Shown here: one piece after another, positions 5,123 through 11,543 of the stretch
How positions within the stretch are numbered: position 1 is the stretch's first letter
Layout: every line of letters begins with the position of its first letter
Assembly (NCBI GenBank): GCA_016296985.1
Contig: JAEDHM010000029.1
Span: 1 to 13,711 of the forward strand
DNA from: Clostridia bacterium
Lineage (GTDB): Bacteria; Bacillota; Clostridia; Christensenellales; CAG-1252
Reading direction: 5' to 3'
Length of the DNA stretch: 13,711 nucleotides
Made by a program: the position numbers and the translations under genes
The notes under the pieces: model-generated
Seen by the model: only the letters and a program-made list of their open reading frames with translations
Database searches by the model: none
Told to the model about the DNA's origin: nothing

Positions 5123-6775
5123 ATGATTATTTCTAACCAATTGTTTTCAATAGAATTACACTCGTCCACCGGCGAAATCGAAGGGTTGAGATTATGCTCC
5201 AACCCTTTTGTCAATCTTGCTCGCCGTGGAAAACTTGGCATGCCTTCCGCCTTGCAATACCTTGATAAAAAAGAGGTTGGGGAAAAGGATGCAAAACTCG
5301 TTTATCAATTTTTGTCAAATGACGTAAAGTGCTTTGCGGAAAAAAGATTGACGGACCGAGGACTTGAAGAAAGTTACGAGTTTTTGAACGACGGCAAAAA
5401 AGAGGTGGAATTGACTTCTGAAGATTTGGGTATCTATCTCACCTTTTCAGACGGCGTTGATATTCCCAAGGTTATGCCCAGAAGAAGTTTTACTCAAGTG
5501 GAAATTTGCGGAAGCTCCTCTTTTGTAAAAAGCAACCTTTTTACAGGTGGCGGTGTGGCTATGGTTTTGACGGAAGGTAGCCTTTCTTCCTATTCGGTGG
5601 AAAGAGGGCGCTCTCTTAACGAGCGTGGCGATCTGATAGTCGAGCCTTTTGCAAAAACCTTGAAGATTGGGGAAAGTTATAAAATTTCTTGGATTATTTT
5701 TCCCTTTGAAAACGACCTTGACTTTTTAAGTAAAGCAAAGGAATACTCACCTTTGTTTTTAGAAATCGGGGGAGAAATTGCAAAACCCTCGGGCGAAGAT
5801 TTTGTGTTTGAAACTTTTGGCGAAAAGGCTGTGGTCGATGGGGTTGAATATCCGGTAAAGGAAGGCGTTTTGAGGATTCCCTCAAAGGTGGATTGCGAAA
5901 AAGAGGTTGAGATTTTTTACGGCGAAAACAAGGCTTGTGTTTTATGCCGTAGTTATAATTTGCCCACCTTGGTGGTGGAAAGAAGTAAGAGCGAGCCTTC
6001 CTCCTTGCAAGACAAAATTTGTCATTGTCTTTTGCTTTTGGTAGGGGGTAAAAAGGGATATATTTCTCCTTCCCTCGGCGAAAAACTTGTGCTTGAATTG
6101 AAAGAGGTTTGGGAAAGTCAGCTTTCCTATGAAGGTCGTCTCAATCCCTTTGTTTGCACCGCTTTATCCAATCTTTTCCTTTTGTGGGGCGAGATGGACG
6201 GCGGAGAAGAATATACCAATTTGGGCGAGGATATTTTTGAAAGGCTTAAGGAGAGCAAGGAAGGTAAATATCTTTATTTCAATCCTCTTTGCGGTGTTGA
6301 AAATATATCACCTCGTATGGCGGAGATGCTTGAGGATCAGGAAAACTTGGATTTTTCCGAGATGGTTTTCAGTTTTGACCGTCAAAGGGATATGGCAATC
6401 GTAAAACTTGCTTTGGGGAAAGAAATCCAGGATATTCAATCTTTGTTGGTTTCACTTCCCGTCGCAAGCCGAGATTATAGAAAACTTTCTCCCATTACCT
6501 ATTGGCACAATTTCAAGGAAGGGGATACCCTATGCTCGGTAGGTTGGGTGTCCTTTGCGGATATGCTTTATCGTTTGGAAAGAAAGGGATTGGTAGAGGA
6601 AGGTTGCGCAAAAAGATTTGCTAAATCGGTTTTCGCTTTCTTCAGTGACGGCGAAGGATATTCAAGCTTTTCCTTCCCTCGTAAGGTTAACGACCTTGAT
6701 GCCGAGGGTGGCAATCAATTTTCCTTTGCGCCCGACTATCTTTTGGGCTACGTGATTTTGAAGGAGCTTGTATGA
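5123..6775 (+). CDS. Unrecognised 550-residue protein, possibly carbohydrate-active-like
   Basis: A long, soluble-looking protein with no signal peptide or membrane segment. The N-terminal half (about 1-290) is beta-rich and opens with ISNQLFSIELHSSTGEIEGL, a style seen in the beta-sandwich domains of some glycoside hydrolases and their relatives. The C-terminal half (about 300-550) is helical with aromatic-rich turns such as ITYWHNF (near 485) and could be an alpha/alpha-toroid. I cannot identify catalytic residues, so this suggestion is weak and the protein should be treated as hypothetical. It lies between a pseudopilin and a lipoprotein: its ATG is two bases after the pseudopilin stop without a good Shine-Dalgarno sequence, and its stop overlaps the next start (ATGA), indicating one transcript. 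A cytoplasmic protein sandwiched between two exported ones is unusual. Confidence 0.7.
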   Translation: MIISNQLFSIELHSSTGEIEGLRLCSNPFVNLARRGKLGMPSALQYLDKKEVGEKDAKLVYQFLSNDVKCFAEKRLTDRGLEESYEFLNDGKKEVELTSEDLGIYLTFSDGVDIPKVMPRRSFTQVEICGSSSFVKSNLFTGGGVAMVLTEGSLSSYSVERGRSLNERGDLIVEPFAKTLKIGESYKISWIIFPFENDLDFLSKAKEYSPLFLEIGGEIAKPSGEDFVFETFGEKAVVDGVEYPVKEGVLRIPSKVDCEKEVEIFYGENKACVLCRSYNLPTLVVERSKSEPSSLQDKICHCLLLLVGGKKGYISPSLGEKLVLELKEVWESQLSYEGRLNPFVCTALSNLFLLWGEMDGGEEYTNLGEDIFERLKESKEGKYLYFNPLCGVENISPRMAEMLEDQENLDFSEMVFSFDRQRDMAIVKLALGKEIQDIQSLLVSLPVASRDYRKLSPITYWHNFKEGDTLCSVGWVSFADMLYRLERKGLVEEGCAKRFAKSVFAFFSDGEGYSSFSFPRKVNDLDAEGGNQFSFAPDYLLGYVILKELV

Positions 6776-7476
6776 AAAGAAAAGTCCTTGCGCTGTTTAT
6801 CATTGTAATTTGCCTTTTCACCCTTTGCGCTTGTTCGAATATGGACGAAGATGGGAGTGATTTTACCGTAACGGTGTCAGGGGACGTTTTTCGCTTGGCA
6901 GAGATAAACGCAAAATCAATGGATTCCTATCTTTTTACCGCAGGGGGAGAAAGATATTACGGTTTTAAACTTGGCGAGTTTTTGTCAAAAGTTCAACTTA
7001 GGGGCGAAGACGGCACTCTTTTGATTTTGGGCAAGGAGGGAGCGGTAGAACTACCCCTATCCTTTGTTCCTCATTGTTTTTTGGCTTCGACAATGGACGG
7101 CTATTTCAATTTGTACAACGTGAAAAACAGCGATCTTACAAAGGGCGTTTCCGGGGTAAGCGAGATTGTCTTTTTGTCAAAAACTCACTCGGGCGGAATT
7201 TTGCTTAATGATACCGAGGTTATTTCCTACCGTAAAATTTTCGAGGTTTTGCTTGTGAAAACAGGTACCGCTCACTTGGGTAGCGAAGAATTTATCTTTT
7301 ATCAACTTTCCAACAAGCCCTACGCAAAAAACTTGCTAAACAAAGATTATACCGTTTCCCTTGACAGCGGAGAACATATTTATATTTCCTCGCAACATAA
7401 CACCACTTTCAGATGGGAAAAGGGCAGGCTTTATATCGCAAAAGGTACAAGCCCCGTCAAGTACGCAAGCACCTAG
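6772..7476 (+). CDS. Lipoprotein of unknown function
   Basis: A 234-residue exported lipoprotein. MKRK is followed by a hydrophobic core and the lipobox L18-C-A-C21, so Cys21 should be lipidated and the mature protein held on the outer face of the membrane. Residues about 60-130 (YYGFKLGEFLSKVQL, then ELPLSFV, then STMDGYFNLYN) recall the G-V-P-L-x-x-L-L pattern of sulfite-oxidase/molybdopterin-like folds, but without an obvious cofactor cysteine; this resemblance is by eye only. Last gene of the pseudopilin operon, with an ATGA overlap to the 550-residue gene. It may work at the surface with the pseudopilin. It is followed by two small inverted repeats rather than a classical terminator. Confidence 0.8.
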   Translation: MKRKVLALFIIVICLFTLCACSNMDEDGSDFTVTVSGDVFRLAEINAKSMDSYLFTAGGERYYGFKLGEFLSKVQLRGEDGTLLILGKEGAVELPLSFVPHCFLASTMDGYFNLYNVKNSDLTKGVSGVSEIVFLSKTHSGGILLNDTEVISYRKIFEVLLVKTGTAHLGSEEFIFYQLSNKPYAKNLLNKDYTVSLDSGEHIYISSQHNTTFRWEKGRLYIAKGTSPVKYAST

Positions 7477-7511
7477 GCGGTTTTAATGGATTTTGTAAAA
7501 TAAAGAAAGTA

Positions 7512-7546
7512 GTGGTTGTACCACCATTTTATTGTACGTTAAAATG
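7512..7546. repeat. Two adjacent small inverted repeats
   Basis: GTGGT (7512-7516) pairs with ACCAC (7520-7524), and directly after it CATTTTA (7525-7531) pairs with TAAAATG (7540-7546) around a TTGTACGT centre. They lie 35 to 70 bases after the lipoprotein stop. They could be a weak end-of-operon structure or protein-binding dyads; neither has a good U-tract on the plus strand. The rest of 7477-7562 shows nothing else. Confidence 0.55.
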
Positions 7547-7562
7547 ATAAAAATACAACAGT

Positions 7563-7590
7563 AAAGAAAAAAGACGGCTTTTGCCGTCTT
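7563..7590 (-). terminator. Intrinsic terminator after the small zinc-ribbon gene
   Basis: AAGACGGC (7571-7578), a TTTT loop and GCCGTCTT (7583-7590) form a perfect 8-bp stem. On the minus strand the stem is followed by a long U-tract (complement of 7563-7570), five bases after the zinc-ribbon stop. It may also slow plus-strand transcripts from the lipoprotein operon. Confidence 0.9.
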
Positions 7591-7595
7591 CTTTG

Positions 7596-7742
7596 TTAGT
7601 CCACCTTGGTAAAACTTGAGTTGTTACACTTGGGGCAAGGGGGCATTTTGTCCGAGCCGTTAAGTTGGACCTCGGTGCCACAGTTAGTGCAGGAATATTG
7701 ACCTTTCCCGGGCTTTTCGCCTGTATGGTAATATTTTGCCAT
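7596..7742 (-). CDS. Small zinc-ribbon protein, 48 residues
   Basis: Reading the minus strand from ATG at 7742 gives 48 residues ending at TAA (7598-7596). The start MAKYYHTGEKPGKG leads into two CxxC knuckles, C18/C21 and C36/C39, with a PPCPKC second knuckle: a rubredoxin-like zinc ribbon. A perfect AGGAGG (7756-7751) lies eight bases before the ATG and a strong terminator follows, so the gene is real despite its size. Small proteins starting MAKYY-x-x-GE-x-P-G occur widely in Clostridia; their role is not known to me. It is 60 bases downstream of the TIR gene on the same strand and may share its transcript, although TATAAA-like strings in the gap could give a separate start. Confidence 0.88.
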   Translation of the reverse strand: MAKYYHTGEKPGKGQYSCTNCGTEVQLNGSDKMPPCPKCNNSSFTKVD

Positions 7743-7802
7743 TTTTATTTCCTCCTGTTTTTGATATAGATATTTTTGACAGAAGGAGAAGTTTTATACC
7801 TA

Positions 7803-9521
7803 TTAAGGCAATAAAACCTTTATGGCAGGCACTATGCCGAAGTGGGTATGTTGAGGGTAGTAGTTGGATAACTCACCCTTGTAGGTTATGTAGTGGACGT
7901 ATTGGGTTGTGGTTGAGGTTGGAGAGCGAGTCCACCACCAGCCGTTTCCCGTTGCCGTTTTGTCGAAGTTGCAAATGAAAGTGCCTTGACAAGAGGCGTA
8001 GTCGCTGGGTACCCTTATTATTTCCTTTGCGTTCTTGATTAGGGTAGTAAGTTCTTTCAACGAGGGAAGGAATACCCTGTCCATAGTGTTTGCGCAAGCG
8101 TTGGGATTTCTTGGATAAGTGGTAGAATCGGAGGAGTTGTCAACGGTGCTTAGGAGGATATAATTTCTTTCTTCGGGGGTGAAAGCGGTCCTGAAGAAAT
8201 GGTCGTTCAACCAAAAACGGATATCCGATTTACTGTAGTCCACCGTTGCAACGCCGTTGCGGAAGGAGTACTTTTGCGAGTCAAGGATAAGGTCGCAAAT
8301 GAGATAGGAAACAGATCCGCTTTTTTGAATGATACGCCACTTTATGGGGCTGTATTCAAACCAGTGGATGACGTTGCATTTATAACCGCGCATTTCTTGG
8401 TACATTTGACAAGAATCACCTTCTTTTTCCGCAGTTTGGCGAGGCTCGGTAAAGAAGACGCCCCTATACTTTTTGCCGTTGTAGATTTTGTCGGTAAAGA
8501 ACATAAAGTCCTTTCTTTTGCTTTTGATATAGTACTCGAAGGGAGTCCAAATCTTGGGGGTGTGAATCTTTCCGCCGCCAATTCGTTGATCGGGGTTGAG
8601 GGGGAGCAAACCGCTGTTTAGTCCTGCAAGTATTTTTGTATCCGTTACCTTTTTTTGAGGGTAGTTGCCAAAATAAATTTCATTCCCCGACCTTACGTAA
8701 AGCGAGGTGGGTAAGGTTTTGGTATCACCCAAAAAGCCTGTGGGGGAAATAGAGCCTTCACCTACGGTGATACCGTCGACAACCGCCGTCTTTTGAGGGG
8801 TGAGAGGTACGTATTCCGTGGATGACGTTATCCTTGTCGTCGTTGTAGAAACAGCCCCTGATACTGTCGAAGTGCTTAAGGTCGAGCGAGAGGTCGAGCC
8901 GGAAGACGTGGTTTCTCTTGGCGAGGGCGCAGGCGTTTCCTTGGGGGCAACGTAGCGGTCCGAACTTCCGCAAACTTCGCAAACCTCGTCATCGCCCGAG
9001 TTGTTGCTTCCACAACATTTGCAAACCCAAGGGGCTTTTGCCGAAGTGATAGGTCTTGCCTGGTGGATTTCGGGCTTTTGAACTTCGGGATTAAGGCCGT
9101 TGAAAATCAAATCCTCTTCAAGCTTGTTCATCATTGCTTTATTGCTTGGGAAGTTTGCTTGATCAACGTATTGATAACGCTTGAAGTCGAAGATAAACCA
9201 GTCGGGGAGTTGGGGAGAGCCCATTACCACGTTTATAAACCTTTTTCCCTTTTCGGTGGCAAAGTAGATTTCCTTTTCACACTCGGCGGAGTCGAGGGAG
9301 TTTTGGGTAACCAAAAAAATCATCAACGAACAACTGTTGATATGCTCGGTTATCGTACGTTTCCATTGAACACCGCTGTGAATACCTTCGTCAAACCAGA
9401 CGTTAAAACCCCTTTTTTGTAATTCGTCGATAAGAGGATAGGCGATATCGGTATCCTTGTGGGAATAACTTAGAAAAATAAACGGTCTTCTTCCTGCGTA
9501 AGCTTTTACTGCAACAGCCAT
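7803..9521 (-). CDS. TIR - zinc ribbon - Ser/Thr linker - DUF6273-like protein
   Basis: A 572-residue multidomain protein with no signal peptide. Residues 12-140 are a TIR domain (FIFLSYSHKD, GFNVWFDEGIHSG, W53, CSLMIFLVTQNS); E84 in S78-x-x-C-x-x-E sits where TIR NADases carry their catalytic Glu. Residues 165-190 form a zinc ribbon with C167/C170 and C181/C184. A Ser/Thr-rich linker (about 195-236) leads to a C-terminal domain (about 278-572) with the DUF6273 pattern: IYFGNYPQ, KYRGVFF, SPIKWRII, SDIRFWLND-x-F-x-x-x-AF, DRVFLPS, WWWTRSP and GIVPAIKV. I recall that fold as C-type-lectin/sulfatase-modifying-factor-like, so it may bind a ligand. ATG 9521 has GAGGA nine bases upstream. Likely role: cytoplasmic sensing or signalling, possibly NAD cleavage in defence. 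No partner effector is adjacent. Confidence 0.88.
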   Translation of the reverse strand: MAVAVKAYAGRRPFIFLSYSHKDTDIAYPLIDELQKRGFNVWFDEGIHSGVQWKRTITEHINSCSLMIFLVTQNSLDSAECEKEIYFATEKGKRFINVVMGSPQLPDWFIFDFKRYQYVDQANFPSNKAMMNKLEEDLIFNGLNPEVQKPEIHQARPITSAKAPWVCKCCGSNNSGDDEVCEVCGSSDRYVAPKETPAPSPRETTSSGSTSRSTLSTSTVSGAVSTTTTRITSSTEYVPLTPQKTAVVDGITVGEGSISPTGFLGDTKTLPTSLYVRSGNEIYFGNYPQKKVTDTKILAGLNSGLLPLNPDQRIGGGKIHTPKIWTPFEYYIKSKRKDFMFFTDKIYNGKKYRGVFFTEPRQTAEKEGDSCQMYQEMRGYKCNVIHWFEYSPIKWRIIQKSGSVSYLICDLILDSQKYSFRNGVATVDYSKSDIRFWLNDHFFRTAFTPEERNYILLSTVDNSSDSTTYPRNPNACANTMDRVFLPSLKELTTLIKNAKEIIRVPSDYASCQGTFICNFDKTATGNGWWWTRSPTSTTTQYVHYITYKGELSNYYPQHTHFGIVPAIKVLLP

Positions 9522-9550
9522 AAAGGATTCCTCGATTTTACTTTTTTGAC

Positions 9551-9582
9551 GGCTTTGTCGGATATTAGACAGAGCCTTTTTT
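9551..9582 (+). terminator. Plus-strand terminator hairpin in the TIR 5' leader
   Basis: GGCTTTGTC (9551-9559) pairs with GACAGAGCC (9568-9576) through nine positions including one G-U, around an 8-base loop, followed by TTTTTT (9577-9582). It reads as an intrinsic terminator on the plus strand, where no gene precedes it for about 2 kb. On the minus strand it becomes a hairpin with one mismatch at the very 5' end of the TIR mRNA. Confidence 0.6.
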
Positions 9583-9583
9583 G

Positions 9584-9613
9584 ATTATAACACAAACACT
9601 ATACTTCTTGCAA
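9584..9613 (-). promoter_or_regulatory. Promoter of the TIR gene
   Basis: On the minus strand TTGCAA (9613-9608), an 18-base spacer and a perfect TATAAT (9589-9584) preceded by TGT, an extended -10, give a predicted start near 9577 and a 5' leader of about 55 bases. Confidence 0.72.
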
Positions 9614-9684
9614 TTTTTTTTATTGGGGACGAAAAATCACGGTTTTTTACAAAATGCTTATTTTCTGTGAACGATCCTTCATTA

Positions 9685-9706
9685 TTTTACCGTTTTTGTG
9701 GTAAAA
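9685..9706. promoter_or_regulatory. Inverted repeat upstream of the ABC exporter
   Basis: TTTTACC (9685-9691) and GGTAAAA (9700-9706) form a perfect 7-base dyad with an 8-base centre, between the divergent TIR and ABC promoters. It could be an operator for a repressor or activator of the exporter. No regulator gene lies in this window and there is no U-tract to make it a terminator. Confidence 0.4.
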
Positions 9707-9730
9707 AGAGGGAATTGGGCGTTTTTTTGA

Positions 9731-9759
9731 TTTACTTTGTCTTTGATAAGTTATAAAAT
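9731..9759 (+). promoter_or_regulatory. Candidate promoter of the ABC exporter operon
   Basis: TTTACT (9731-9736), a 17-base spacer and TAAAAT (9754-9759) predict a start near 9766 and a leader of about 14 bases holding only GTGAGAG as a ribosome-binding site. A competing TATAAG at 9764-9769 would start transcription within four bases of the ATG. The choice between them is open. Confidence 0.45.
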
Positions 9760-9779
9760 AACCTATAAGTGAGAGAATT

Positions 9780-11543
9780 ATGATTTTTGGAAAACATATT
9801 AACCGATACTACTTAAAATACGGCGCCGTCCTTTTGTTGGGAGTGATTGCGCTTTTGGTGGTGGACTACGTTCAGTTGCTTATCCCCGAAATTTACGGCG
9901 CGATAATCGACGGATTGGACCCTAAAACCACCGCTGTTTTGACCTCGGATTCCTTGGTTAAACTTTGCTTGCAAATGCTTGTGGTCGTTGCCATCATGGT
10001 GGCAGGCCGTTTCCTATGGCGCGTTTGCTTTTTTGGTTCGGCTATCAACGTCGAGGCCGACTTGCGCGGTAAAATGTTTGACAAGTGCAAGGACTTTTCT
10101 CAACAATACTACAAGGTAAACAAGGTCGGCAATATGATGAGCCTTTTCACCAACGATCTTGAAACTATAAACGAGTGTTTTGGCGACGGTATGCTTATGC
10201 TTTTCGACGCCGTTTTGCTTGGCGGTATGGCATTTTATAAGATGTTTACCCTCAACCTTTATCTTACCTTGTTCGCCTTGGTACCTGCGGTGTTTATGGT
10301 GGCTATCGGCGCTATTATGTGCAAATACCTTATGGCGAAGTGGGCGGAAAGACAAGAGGCTTATTCGGAAATAAGCGATTATACTCAAGAAAGTTTTTCG
10401 GGTATTGCCGTCATCAAGGCTTTCGTTAAGGAAATGCTTGAGCTTATGGCTTTCAAACGCCTTAACAAGAAAAACGAGAAGGTGAACGTTGCTTTTACAA
10501 GGGCGTCGGTTTTGCTTAATATTATGGTTTCTATGTTTATGGGTACCGTAATCACCTTGGTTATCGGTTACGGCGGTTGGCTTGCCTATACCGGCGCTTT
10601 TTCCGTTGCTTCCTTAATCAAGTTTATTTCCTATTTCAGCACCTTGACTTGGCCCGTTATGGCTGTTGCAAACCTTATTGAAATGGCGTCAAGAGGAAGG
10701 GCAAGTTTGAATAGAATAAGCGAGCTTTTGGATACCCAAATCGACGTTAGGGATAAAGAAGGCGCGGTAGATGCTGAATTTATCGGCGGTAAAATCGAGT
10801 TTAGAAATCTTTCCTTCCGCTATCCCGACGGAGATCGTGACGTTTTGCAAAATATCTCCTTCGTTATCGAGCAAGGGGAAAACGTGGGTATTATCGGAAA
10901 GACGGGGTGTGGAAAATCCACCCTTGTCGACCTTATTTTGCGCACCTACAACGTTGAGGACGGCACCTTGTTTGTGGACGATATGGACGTCAACTCTATT
11001 ACCATAAGATCTTTGCGCCGTTTCGCTGCCTACGTTCCTCAAGATAACTTCCTTTTCTCGGATACCATAAAGAATAATATCGCTTTCTCTTTAGGCGAAG
11101 AGGAAAGTAATCAAAGCGAGATTGAAGAAGCGGCTATGCTTGCGGATATCCACGAGAATATCACCGGATTTAAGGAAGGCTATGAAACTATGCTTGGCGA
11201 GCGTGGCGTTACCATTTCGGGCGGACAAAAGCAAAGGACTTCTATTGCAAGGGCTTTGATGAAAAACGCCTCTATCTTGGTGCTTGACGACGCTTTGTCT
11301 GCAGTTGATACCAAAACTGAGGAAAATATCCTTGAGGGTTTGAAGAAAAACCGCAAGGGCAAGACTACCATTCTTATCGCTCACCGTATTTCTTCCGTTG
11401 AGAATATGGATAAAATTCTTTATATGGAAGATGGCAAGGTTTTGGCAATCGGCAATCATCAAGAACTTGTCGAGGGCTGTGAAGAATACCGCAAGTTGGT
11501 GGAATTGCAAGAGCTGGAAAAAGAAGAAGGGGGTAATAACTGA
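9780..11543 (+). CDS. ABC exporter half-transporter, subunit 1 (degenerate Walker B)
   Basis: A 587-residue fusion of a six-helix transmembrane domain (about 15-310) and an ATP-binding domain (about 338-575), the multidrug/lipid exporter type. Motifs: Walker A GKTGCGKST (373-381), Q-loop Gln421, signature ISGGQ (479-483), Walker B ILVLDD (499-504), D-loop SAVD (507-510) and H-loop His535. The residue after Walker B that should be the catalytic Glu is Asp504, as in the inactive-site subunit of heterodimers such as TM287 and LmrC/BmrC types. It overlaps the next gene (TGATG) and should pair with it. The substrate cannot be read from the sequence; drugs, peptides and lipids are all exported by this family. 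Confidence 0.93.
   Translation: MIFGKHINRYYLKYGAVLLLGVIALLVVDYVQLLIPEIYGAIIDGLDPKTTAVLTSDSLVKLCLQMLVVVAIMVAGRFLWRVCFFGSAINVEADLRGKMFDKCKDFSQQYYKVNKVGNMMSLFTNDLETINECFGDGMLMLFDAVLLGGMAFYKMFTLNLYLTLFALVPAVFMVAIGAIMCKYLMAKWAERQEAYSEISDYTQESFSGIAVIKAFVKEMLELMAFKRLNKKNEKVNVAFTRASVLLNIMVSMFMGTVITLVIGYGGWLAYTGAFSVASLIKFISYFSTLTWPVMAVANLIEMASRGRASLNRISELLDTQIDVRDKEGAVDAEFIGGKIEFRNLSFRYPDGDRDVLQNISFVIEQGENVGIIGKTGCGKSTLVDLILRTYNVEDGTLFVDDMDVNSITIRSLRRFAAYVPQDNFLFSDTIKNNIAFSLGEEESNQSEIEEAAMLADIHENITGFKEGYETMLGERGVTISGGQKQRTSIARALMKNASILVLDDALSAVDTKTEENILEGLKKNRKGKTTILIAHRISSVENMDKILYMEDGKVLAIGNHQELVEGCEEYRKLVELQELEKEEGGNN

Noticed and set aside
8199..8621. Plus-strand open frame antisense to the TIR gene
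   Set aside because: Shadow of the DUF6273-coding region, with no ribosome-binding site or domain pattern.
7803..9521. DGR target gene, because the C-terminal domain may have a lectin-like fold
   Set aside because: No reverse transcriptase, template repeat or accessory gene is visible in the window.
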